Of a DNA stretch of 7,600 nt, positions 1 to 6,166 are shown piece by piece; within the stretch, counting starts at the first letter, position 1, and each line of letters begins with the position of its first letter. This DNA comes from RBG-16-57-9 sp964529745 (GTDB lineage: Archaea > Thermoproteota > Bathyarchaeia > TCS64). Position numbers and translations under genes: made by a program. The DNA is taken from contig CAZGZR010000115.1 in NCBI GenBank assembly GCA_964529745.1, positions 1 through 7,600 on the forward strand. Direction: 5' to 3'. The notes under the pieces were generated by a model that had not been told where the DNA came from, did not search any database, and saw nothing but the letters and a program-made list of their open reading frames with translations.

Positions 1-1
1 A

Positions 2-1630
2 CCCCGATCCGAGGTGATCTACTGGGAGCCCAACACCAGGACCCGCGATGAAAGGGAGACCCTCAACTGGATATTCGAGGCATCCATGTTCGCCGACGAC
101 CCCGACAAGGCCGACGTCCAGATGGCGAAATACGCCTCCCTAATGGGCTACGACTACATGGGCTCCATGAAGTACGGCAACGAGTCCGGGGTGCTGCCCC
201 ACGCATACTGGGCGGCCAACAGCCTCTACGGGGACTGGTGGGACGACCCCCGGACGGTGTGCCTGAGGGCCAACCTCAACCAGGACTATCCCGGGTTCAT
301 CAGCTGGAGGTTCAGCGAGGAGAGGGACCCCGAGACCCTCACCGAGGAGGACAGGATCATCTACTTCGACGGACAGTTCCTGAACTACTGGATCGACTGC
401 CAGAGAGACGAGGTCATCGACATGTACGTCGAATCCCTACGCGCTAGGCCCGACCCCGAGCTAGAGTGGGGCGAGGTGGGGATAATATACATCGACGAGT
501 TCACCGCGGGAGGCTATGCGTACATCACCGAGGACGAGGTCCTGATGGACGGCGGAGACGACGTCGAGTTCAGGTGCCACGAGTTCCACGAGGAGGGGGG
601 AGTGGACGGCCTCGGCCACGATTACAGTACCGTTGAGGAGGGCAAGCTCGTGATGCTGGCGAGGCTCATCGAGCTCGCCCACAGCCATGACGTGAAGGTG
701 GCCGTGGGCGCGGGTGGGACCGCGTGGTTCGACGAGTACCTGCCCTACATAAACGGGGAGAAACCGGCGTCGGAGTGGCCCTACGAGATACCCCTCGAAG
801 TGTACGCGGCGGCGGAGCCCGACTGCTTCGTTATAGAGCCTGACCTGGGAGATCCCGGCACACAGCAGTGGGAGTGGTCCATCCCCGACTACACCGCAGC
901 CGAGCCGTACTCCCGGCGCGTGTACGCCGGCAGCCCTAGGCCGCACATCCCCGAGATAGGGGTGGACTCGGAGGCCAACGTCTACACCGTGGAGCAGGTG
1001 ATCTTCAGGGCCGGCTACCTGGCGTCGAAGGGTTTCTGGTTTGGCCCAAACTCCGAGACCATTGACGCGGTGATGATGGACCCAGATCTGGGCAGTCAGA
1101 CGGCCGTGAAGCCCTTCCTGAAGGCCATCCCGAACTGGGAGAACCTCAACCAGGTGCCGCTGGAGGATCGAGAGTTCGAGTGGGAGACGCATGAATACGA
1201 CAGCCCCAACACGCACATCGGCGACGAGATGATCTACAGCGTACACCCCTTCACCGGGGACATCCACATGGTTTTCCTCGAAGAAGACGCCTCGTGCAGC
1301 CTCGATCTGTCAGGGTACAACGTCTACAGGACCACGAGCCTCTGGGAGAGGGAGGCAGAGGCAGGCGAAGACCTGAGCGTCACGGCTGGAGAAGTGACTC
1401 TACGGGACAAGACCAGGACCAACACGGGGTACGTCTTGACTCACAACACGTACGAGACAATCGAGCAGAGGGCGGCGGACCAGAGACTACACAACATAGT
1501 ATGGGGGCTCATGCCAGTTGCACGCATCCTAGCTGGCTTAGGAATCGTAGCGTCCATCTTATATGAGCCTATAGTTTCAAGGGTAAGAGGATCAAAATCT
1601 CATACAGACTTTCCCAGAAAACTGATTTAA
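2..1630 (+). CDS. C-terminally membrane-anchored extracellular protein, possibly glycoside-hydrolase-like (5' end missing)
   Basis: The frame is open to the left edge (codons run from base 2), so the N-terminus and any signal peptide lie outside the window. The GTG at 14 is probably internal. About 542 residues are visible. Counting from that GTG, the body is acidic and rich in Trp, Tyr and Pro, like an extracellular enzyme. Residues about 155-345 alternate predicted strands that end in acidic residues (GIIYIDEF near 156, CFVIEPDLGD near 271) with helices, which suggests a TIM-barrel hydrolase. Residues about 395-480 look like a small beta domain. A hydrophobic segment at about 495-520 followed by a basic tail (SRVRGSK) indicates a single C-terminal membrane anchor with the body outside. 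The last 150 bases have visibly lower GC than the rest. The family is not recognised with certainty; the glycosidase idea rests on overall look, not on a diagnostic motif. The reading frame itself is secure. Confidence 0.8.
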   Translation, partial: PRSEVIYWEPNTRTRDERETLNWIFEASMFADDPDKADVQMAKYASLMGYDYMGSMKYGNESGVLPHAYWAANSLYGDWWDDPRTVCLRANLNQDYPGFISWRFSEERDPETLTEEDRIIYFDGQFLNYWIDCQRDEVIDMYVESLRARPDPELEWGEVGIIYIDEFTAGGYAYITEDEVLMDGGDDVEFRCHEFHEEGGVDGLGHDYSTVEEGKLVMLARLIELAHSHDVKVAVGAGGTAWFDEYLPYINGEKPASEWPYEIPLEVYAAAEPDCFVIEPDLGDPGTQQWEWSIPDYTAAEPYSRRVYAGSPRPHIPEIGVDSEANVYTVEQVIFRAGYLASKGFWFGPNSETIDAVMMDPDLGSQTAVKPFLKAIPNWENLNQVPLEDREFEWETHEYDSPNTHIGDEMIYSVHPFTGDIHMVFLEEDASCSLDLSGYNVYRTTSLWEREAEAGEDLSVTAGEVTLRDKTRTNTGYVLTHNTYETIEQRAADQRLHNIVWGLMPVARILAGLGIVASILYEPIVSRVRGSKSHTDFPRKLI

Positions 1631-1633
1631 ACC
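1623..1633 (+). promoter_or_regulatory. TATA-like box upstream of the DinB-like gene
   Basis: The stretch TGATTTAAACC overlaps the stop codon of the preceding gene. Its centre lies about 33 nt before the ATG at 1661, which would give a transcript with a leader of only a few bases. The assignment rests on AT-richness in a GC-rich setting and on spacing alone. Confidence 0.4.
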
Positions 1634-1660
1634 ATTGTTCAGACCCGGTTATTGATATCC

Positions 1661-2077
1661 ATGTCAGCAAAGGCAGAGGTACTGAGAGAGGAATTCGAGT
1701 TCGCCTTCTCGGCCCTGGATCGCACCCTCGAAGGAACAGACCAAAAGGAGTATACCTACAGGCTCACCCCGGCCAGCAACAACATCCAGGCGATACTCTA
1801 TCACCTGAGCAGGATAACGAACCACAACCTACCGAGCATAATAAGAGGAGAACCCTACCACACCCCGGGAGACAAGCCGGCTGAACCAGACGAGTCCAGT
1901 AAAACTCTTGAGAACCTGTTGGACGACATCGACGAAGGCAAGGGGATAGTCATCGAAGGCGTCGCCGGGTTGTCCGAGGAAGACCTGGAGGAGACTGTTC
2001 CCCTCATGGCTGGCCCCTACCCACGCAAGATAGGGTTATACGCCTACCTGGGAGAGCTGTTCCACCACCGGGGCTAG
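1661..2077 (+). CDS. DinB-like (DinB/YfiT four-helix fold) protein, cut short by an in-frame TAG
   Basis: This is 138 codons from the ATG at 1661; an in-frame TTG at 1652 is possible but less attractive. The protein begins with a helical segment, then LYHLSRITNHN around residue 48, where DinB proteins carry their first metal-ligand histidine. It ends in YLGELFHHRG followed by a TAG at 2075-2077. Known DinB-fold proteins commonly have a motif like H-x-x-H-H-R-G-Q here, so the stop replaces the conserved Gln; a CAG to TAG change would explain it. The frame continues sensibly after the stop (see the next entry). The first His of the motif appears as Glu (E132), a second deviation. DinB-fold proteins include metal-dependent thiol transferases and hydrolases, mostly of unknown substrate. 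Either the gene is inactive, the stop is read through, or there is a base-call error. Family assignment is fairly sure, function unknown. Confidence 0.7.
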   Translation: MSAKAEVLREEFEFAFSALDRTLEGTDQKEYTYRLTPASNNIQAILYHLSRITNHNLPSIIRGEPYHTPGDKPAEPDESSKTLENLLDDIDEGKGIVIEGVAGLSEEDLEETVPLMAGPYPRKIGLYAYLGELFHHRG

Positions 2078-2152
2078 ATCGCCTTCATCAGGGGAACAAT
2101 AAGACGCCTCAGGGAGCGTGACCCCGACTTCCTGAAATTACCCATTACTTGA
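2075..2152 (+). pseudogene. C-terminal remnant of the DinB-like gene beyond the amber codon
   Basis: In the same frame as the DinB-like gene, 24 further codons follow the TAG before a TGA at 2150-2152. They read as a basic amphipathic helix (IAFIRGTIRRLRERD) and a short tail (FLKLPIT), which is what follows the HHRGQ motif in complete DinB proteins. With the amber codon read as Gln the product would be 163 residues, close to the usual DinB domain size of about 150-170. This continuity shows the stop is recent or is bypassed. Confidence 0.6.
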
Positions 2153-2190
2153 ACATGTAATCCAGCCCGAATACGTCTGGTGATAGAGAT

Positions 2191-2222
2191 AGGTGTGTTA
2201 CCTTGGCGTCAACATTACACCT
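2191..2222 (+). other. Weak inverted repeat in the 128-base gap after the DinB remnant
   Basis: AGGTGT (2191-2196) can pair with ACACCT (2217-2222), with a further GTT/AAC pairing inside after a three-base bulge. A pyrimidine-rich stretch follows (2221-2235), so it may help end transcription of the DinB unit. The stem is short and could be chance. Apart from this and the promoter of the next gene I see nothing in 2153-2280. Confidence 0.2.
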
Positions 2223-2248
2223 TTCTCCCCCTATCCACACCAGTTAAG

Positions 2249-2259
2249 GGATATAAACC
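2249..2259 (+). promoter_or_regulatory. TATA box of the RWWD-protein copy A gene
   Basis: GGATATAAACC is the best TATA-like match in this intergenic region. Its centre is about 27 nt upstream of the GTG at 2281, the archaeal spacing for a start codon at or next to the first transcribed base. Confidence 0.6.
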
Positions 2260-2280
2260 ACGGTTTTCATTCATTTAACC

Positions 2281-2634
2281 GTGAAAAACATGTCCATGCC
2301 ATACAGTCACGCGATGTTCCGGTGGTGGGACACCGTGGACCTAGATAAAGTGAAGAAGGAGCTCGAGGAGAGCTACAAAGTCAAAGAGGTGGAGCATCTC
2401 AAGGACCCGGAGTCCATCTACAAGGAGGATAGACGGGAGATAGTGGCCGAGGCCGACACCCTCAAGGCCAGCCTCTCGCTGTACCGCGTCGTCCTGGACC
2501 AGATGAAGGCGGCGCCCTTCACCGTGAGGGACAAGGAGCTACGGGACAGGATGCACGAGCTCTACCCCCACGACAGGCCTACGCCGTTCCCTTGGTCGTT
2601 CAACCCGGAGCCCAAGTTCGACGTAGAGAAATAG
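2281..2634 (+). CDS. Conserved small protein of unknown family, 'RWWD protein' copy A
   Basis: A 117-residue soluble, charged protein with no signal peptide or membrane segment. I do not recognise the family. It is a clear paralogue of the protein at 6951-7319: both share RWWD-x-(V/I)-D-x-D near the N-terminus, KEL-(x)3-Y-x-V, a DTL-(x)3-LS-x-x-RVV helix, APFT-x-RD-x-x-LRDRM, and RPT-x-x-PW-x-F-x-x-EP-x-F at the end. In the last 55 aligned residues I count 32 identities, with one 2-residue indel upstream of them. The GTG start at 2281 is chosen because it puts 13 residues before RWWD, exactly as in copy B, and because the TATA box fits a leaderless start there. ATG codons at 2290 and 2296 are the alternatives. 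The gene seems to be a single transcription unit, with its own promoter and a T-tract just after the TAG stop. Role unknown; the conserved Trp, Arg and Asp residues suggest a binding site or fixed fold. Confidence 0.85.
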   Translation: MKNMSMPYSHAMFRWWDTVDLDKVKKELEESYKVKEVEHLKDPESIYKEDRREIVAEADTLKASLSLYRVVLDQMKAAPFTVRDKELRDRMHELYPHDRPTPFPWSFNPEPKFDVEK

Positions 2635-2643
2635 CACAACGCA

Positions 2644-2672
2644 ACCACCTTTTTCCCCAGTTACTGGGTGGT
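2644..2672 (+). terminator. Likely terminator after copy A: T-tract with inverted repeats
   Basis: Ten bases after the TAG stop, a run of five T (2650-2654) lies between ACCACC (2644-2649) and a matching GGTGGT (2667-2672). Overlapping these is a tight palindrome, CCCAGT-T-ACTGGG (2656-2668). Archaeal RNA polymerase ends transcription at T-runs, so the run is the main signal; the role of the repeats is uncertain. Confidence 0.4.
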
Positions 2673-2696
2673 CTAGCCCAGAGGTGAATTTGCCTC

Positions 2697-2712
2697 CGTT
2701 AAAGGTTAAATC
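2697..2712 (+). promoter_or_regulatory. TATA-type promoter of the permease gene
   Basis: The segment contains a short direct repeat, GTTAAAGGTTAAATC. The second copy is centred about 27 nt before the ATG at 2734, which again points to a leaderless transcript. Confidence 0.5.
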
Positions 2713-2733
2713 TCTTGAAACCAACGTGGATTG

Positions 2734-5685
2734 ATGCGACTAACCTTGGACAGGCGTGGACGCAGACTTCTGAAGGCGTCTCTAATGCTCTTAGCAGTCT
2801 TGGTCCTCTCGCTCAGCGCCACGGCGGTGGTGTACTCGGCGGAGTACGCCGAGGTCGAGGGCCGCGTCACGGAGGTAGGAGGGGCGCCGGTGGAGGGTGC
2901 CCACGTGGAGATACTCCGGGTGGGCCGGTGGCGGCGCCACACGTCCGGGTGGGAGAGCGTGCACTCCCTGACCACGGACCCCTCCGGCGGGTTCACCGCT
3001 AGGCTGGAGGCAGGCGTCCAGCACAGGATAATAGTCTACCACGAGGACGGCGGCCACGACTACTTGCCCTACGGGGACCACCTGAACCTCGACGAGGGCG
3101 AGGCGGAGATAAGCGTCGAGCTTCGCCGATGCGCCAGGGTCGAGGTGAAGGGCCTGGCGTGCTTCGTGGAGACCACGGCCATACCGTCCACCTCGATGAG
3201 GGTCGTGGACCCCGAGACGGGCGAGAGCATACTCTCCGGCGGCATGTCCCTCACCTACGGCACCCTCGGCGAGTCCTTCACCTCGTACCTGGGGCTGCCC
3301 GGCGACGTCCTGCTGGTGCCCGCCGACACGCCCTTCAAGCTGCACATCCGATCGACCGCGGGCTCCAGCCGCCAGGCCGTGACCCGGGAGATTGAGGTTG
3401 ACGTCTTCGACGGCGGCCTCGCGGCGGGCACGGAGGCGGAGGTGGACCTCAGGAGCGTTGTGCTGCCCGAGAGCATAGAGCAGGTGGCAGGCGGCGCGTC
3501 CAGCCTGGAGGCGCTGCTCATGGAGAAGGAGGCCGAGGGCTTCTACCTGGCAGTGGAGAGGCAGAGGCTCAGCGGCGCCACGGGGCTCATAGCCGAGGCG
3601 GCGGCGCAGATGGAGGCGGGCCTCTACGAGGACTCGTTCACCAGCCTCCGGGAGGCGTACATAGCTTTGACCGACGTACGGGGCGCGGTGGAGGGCATGG
3701 TGGGCGACGCCGCCAGGTCCACGTACACGCTGATACTTTTCATCGCTGTCACCAGCCTCGTCGCCTCCAGCCTAGTCTACGAGAGCCCCACCCTGAAGGC
3801 CGCGTGCTCCGCCGCCGCATACGTCGTGCTCCTCTACGCCTTGACGAGGCTTCACCCAGGCGTCGCCCTCGTGGCGTGGAGCGACTTCGTCTCCGTGGCG
3901 GCGGCGTCCATAGTGGCGGTGAACGCGGCTGCCATCGTGGCGCCGGGCCTGCTCTCCAGGTGGAGGGGAGGCGACGGTGTGCCCATACCTTCGCTGCTGG
4001 TGCCCATGCTGAGCGTCGCCAAACGGGGCCTCAGGAGACGGTGGCTCAGGTTCGGTCTGACCCTCATCAGCGTCCTCATGCTGGTGGCCAGCTTCATCAG
4101 CCTCACCAGCTTCTCGTCGGGGTACGGCCTCAGCTTCGCCAAGCGGAGCGTCGGGACACCCCTGTCATATGGTGTCCTCATAAGGACTCCTAACCCGCCG
4201 CCTGTGAAGGCCGCGGCCCCCTTCAGCGGGGGCGAGGGGGCGGCGGGCCCCACGCCGCTGCGGGAGAGCCTGGTGACGTGGTTCACGGAGGACGCCGACC
4301 CCCTCTACGCTGTGCCCAAGTACGTGAACCAGCCTCAGCGCCAGTACCGGGAGGCGTACAACCCGTTCGGGCGGCTGGACGGCGAGCCCATATTCGGGGT
4401 CATGGCCGTGGCGCCGGGGCTGGAGGCGACGATGAACGGGCTGGACCGCGCCGTGGTGCAGGGCAGGTACCTGGCGGACGGCGAGGCGGGCACCGCGCTG
4501 ATCAGTGTCCAGCTCGCGGAGAGCCTCGGGAAGACGGTGGGCGACACGGTCGTCTTCACGTCGCTGGACAGGACCCAAACGTTCGAGGTCGTGGGCCTCC
4601 TGGGCGACGACGAGTTCACGGCCGTACTGGATCTGGACGGCGAGCCCATCATACCGCAGAAGATCATCGAGATGGAGCGAATCGAGATGGACGGCCCAGA
4701 CTACGTGGTTGAGGGCCTCGCCTACTGCGAGCCATCCGAGGTGCTGGTGGTGAACCAGGCCACGGGGGCCAACGTCTCCCGCATATGGATAAACAGGATC
4801 AACCTCGTGTTCGGGGAGGGCTACGACGTGCTGGGCTTCGCGTCCTCCACGGCCCTCAACAGGGGCTTCAGGGTCTGGGCGTCCTCGGAGCAGGGCGTCT
4901 ACCTCGCCATGCTCGCCGACTACTTCCAGGGCAAGGGGCTGCCCATACTGGTTCCGTGGCTCATCGTGGCGCTCAACGTCGTGGTCACCATGCTGAACTC
5001 GTACTACGAGAGGAGGCACGAGATATCCATATACTCCAGCGTAGGCATGAACCCAAGCCACATCTCAGGCGTGTTCCTGGCCGAGGCCGCCGTCATAGGT
5101 ATCGTCGCCGGCTGCCTCGGCTACCTGCTGGGGCTGGGCACCTACAAGTTCATATACATGGTGACGCCGACGCTGCAGGTGAAGCAGAAGGTCTCAGCCT
5201 TCTGGAGCCTCGCCGCCATCGCCATGAGCCTCTCGGCCGTCCTCATGGGCGGCATCGTCGCCGTACGGAACAGCACCGTGATAACGCCGAGCCTCCGCCG
5301 CAGGTGGAAGGCGGAGAAGATGGGAGCGGAGCCCTACAGGGTGCCCGTGCCGGTGCACGCCTACGAGGAGGAGGCGGAGAGGTTCATCGCGTTCCTCGCG
5401 GAGAGGCTCCGCGACGCCCAGGCTGGAAGGGAGCTGGCCACCCGGATGATAAGGGTGACGGAGACCGAGCCCAGGGGATGGATCATCACCTTCAACTACG
5501 GGACCATCAACGCCACCATGTCGGACATATACACGAAGAACACGTTGACGGTGGAGCGGGGCGGCGACGGCACTTACCACGCCGAGCTCGTCTGCGAGGG
5601 AAGCGAGGAGGGGGCCCGAGCCACGGGCGGCCTCATGAGGCACATAGGCCTGGACTGGGGCGTGGAGCGGTCAAGGGATGCCTAG
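2734..5685 (+). CDS. FtsX/MacB-like ABC transporter permease with large N-terminal extracellular domain
   Basis: 983 residues from the ATG at 2734; a TTG at 2731 lies directly before it. A signal or anchor segment (12-34) leads to a carboxypeptidase-regulatory-like beta domain at about 40-132 (EVEGRV..GAPVEGAHVEI, then TDPSGGFTA), further beta-rich sequence, and a helical stretch at about 247-329. Three membrane segments follow at about 331-349, 357-375 and 384-406. The FtsX core has one membrane segment at about 439-460 after a basic KRGLRRRWLR, an outer domain of about 275 residues, then three more segments at about 737-757, 777-805 and 825-846. The loop RRHEISIYSSVGMNPSHI after the fifth segment is the typical cytoplasmic ATPase-coupling region of FtsX/MacB/LolE permeases. 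A cytoplasmic domain of about 115 residues ends the protein. The pattern fits N-in with the outer domains outside the cell. Such permeases work with an ATP-binding subunit, none of which is in this window. Substrate unknown: possible roles are mechanotransmission to a surface enzyme or lipoprotein/peptide export. The extra three segments and C-terminal domain are beyond the minimal FtsX plan. Confidence 0.88.
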   Translation: MRLTLDRRGRRLLKASLMLLAVLVLSLSATAVVYSAEYAEVEGRVTEVGGAPVEGAHVEILRVGRWRRHTSGWESVHSLTTDPSGGFTARLEAGVQHRIIVYHEDGGHDYLPYGDHLNLDEGEAEISVELRRCARVEVKGLACFVETTAIPSTSMRVVDPETGESILSGGMSLTYGTLGESFTSYLGLPGDVLLVPADTPFKLHIRSTAGSSRQAVTREIEVDVFDGGLAAGTEAEVDLRSVVLPESIEQVAGGASSLEALLMEKEAEGFYLAVERQRLSGATGLIAEAAAQMEAGLYEDSFTSLREAYIALTDVRGAVEGMVGDAARSTYTLILFIAVTSLVASSLVYESPTLKAACSAAAYVVLLYALTRLHPGVALVAWSDFVSVAAASIVAVNAAAIVAPGLLSRWRGGDGVPIPSLLVPMLSVAKRGLRRRWLRFGLTLISVLMLVASFISLTSFSSGYGLSFAKRSVGTPLSYGVLIRTPNPPPVKAAAPFSGGEGAAGPTPLRESLVTWFTEDADPLYAVPKYVNQPQRQYREAYNPFGRLDGEPIFGVMAVAPGLEATMNGLDRAVVQGRYLADGEAGTALISVQLAESLGKTVGDTVVFTSLDRTQTFEVVGLLGDDEFTAVLDLDGEPIIPQKIIEMERIEMDGPDYVVEGLAYCEPSEVLVVNQATGANVSRIWINRINLVFGEGYDVLGFASSTALNRGFRVWASSEQGVYLAMLADYFQGKGLPILVPWLIVALNVVVTMLNSYYERRHEISIYSSVGMNPSHISGVFLAEAAVIGIVAGCLGYLLGLGTYKFIYMVTPTLQVKQKVSAFWSLAAIAMSLSAVLMGGIVAVRNSTVITPSLRRRWKAEKMGAEPYRVPVPVHAYEEEAERFIAFLAERLRDAQAGRELATRMIRVTETEPRGWIITFNYGTINATMSDIYTKNTLTVERGGDGTYHAELVCEGSEEGARATGGLMRHIGLDWGVERSRDA

Positions 5686-5688
5686 GCA

Positions 5689-5699
5689 ACGTTAACTAC
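5689..5699 (+). promoter_or_regulatory. Possible degenerate TATA box before the VOC gene
   Basis: ACGTTAACTAC lies in the 34-base gap after the permease stop, its centre about 26 nt before the ATG at 5720. It is the only AT-rich patch at the right distance. The short gap also allows transcription together with the permease. Confidence 0.3.
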
Positions 5700-5719
5700 C
5701 CCGCCCCCAATTATTCCGT

Positions 5720-6127
5720 ATGCGGTACCCGAGGATAGGGCTGGTCACGATACTAGCGGACGACGTTGACGCCATGAAGGCGTTCTACGGCGGCGTGCTG
5801 GGCTTCGAGGCCGTGGAGGACCTGGGGAGATACGTGGAGTTCAGGTCGGAGGGCGTCAGGTTCGCCGTCTGCGCCAGAGAGACCATGCTCACCCACACTG
5901 GCCACCAGAGCTACGGCGGCGAGGTGCGGGGCCAATGCTTCGAGCTGGCCTTCCCGGCGGGGACGCCGATGGACGTGGATGAGCTCTACGAGACCCTCGT
6001 CGAGAGGGGTGCCGCGGCCGTGAAGCCGCCTGAGACCATGCCCTGGGGCAGAAGAACCGCGTTCATAGCGGACCCCGAGGGCAACATCCACGAGATATAC
6101 TCGATCCACGAGGGAGAAGAAATCTAG
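5720..6127 (+). CDS. VOC-superfamily protein (glyoxalase/bleomycin-resistance/dioxygenase fold)
   Basis: A 135-residue cytosolic protein with the paired beta-alpha-beta-beta-beta modules of the VOC fold. The first (about 4-50) has ILADDVDAMKAFYGGVLGFE, the usual 'D-x-x-x-x-x-x-FY-x-x-x-LGF' signature. The second (about 70-130) has ELAFPAG, then DELYETLVERGA, and the closing AFIADPEGNIHEIY, typical of the D-P-(E/D)-G-N-x-x-E-(I/L) end of the family. E125 in that end motif sits where many VOC enzymes bind metal, and E75 lies near the second-module ligand position. The first-strand histidine of glyoxalase I and many dioxygenases is missing (residues near 8 read GLVTI), so a GloA-type activity is unlikely. 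It could be a different VOC enzyme, an antibiotic-binding protein or a non-catalytic member. It ends about 40 bases from the convergent Hcp-like gene. Confidence 0.88.
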   Translation: MRYPRIGLVTILADDVDAMKAFYGGVLGFEAVEDLGRYVEFRSEGVRFAVCARETMLTHTGHQSYGGEVRGQCFELAFPAGTPMDVDELYETLVERGAAAVKPPETMPWGRRTAFIADPEGNIHEIYSIHEGEEI

Positions 6128-6146
6128 CATCCGCTAGGTTCAGCTA

Positions 6147-6159
6147 TAAAAGAAAAAAT
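6147..6159 (-). terminator. T-tract terminator of the Hcp-like gene
   Basis: Read on the minus strand, the stop codon of the Hcp-like gene is followed about 8 bases later by ATTTTTTCTTTTA, a typical archaeal oligo-T end signal. It lies in the convergent gap between that gene and the VOC gene; no matching T-run follows the VOC gene on the plus strand. Confidence 0.6.
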
Positions 6160-6166
6160 GTGGGGG

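Noticed and set aside
461..1267. Minus-strand open frame of 268 codons opposite gene 1
   Set aside because: Same shadow composition, no promoter-like box ahead of it, and gene 1 on the plus strand has the ordered, membrane-anchored protein.
2075..2077. Pyrrolysine insertion at the DinB TAG as the default reading
   Set aside because: Three other genes in the window use TAG as an evident stop, and DinB proteins carry Gln, not Lys, at this site. It stays only as a minor option to test.
2161..2280. Possible small RNA or riboswitch in the gap before RWWD copy A
   Set aside because: Only one weak 6-base stem is visible, and the TATA box lies directly at the end of the gap, leaving no transcribed leader for a riboswitch.
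4165..5061. Long minus-strand open frame (298 codons) inside the permease gene
   Set aside because: It is rich in Arg, Val, His and Gly in a way typical of the antisense of GC-rich coding DNA, has no recognisable motif, and lies wholly within a convincing membrane protein gene.
4785..5738. Plus-strand frame of 317 codons overlapping the permease 3' end
   Set aside because: Its translation is Arg/His/Gly-rich without hydrophobic segments or motifs, while the permease frame here encodes the FtsX membrane core.
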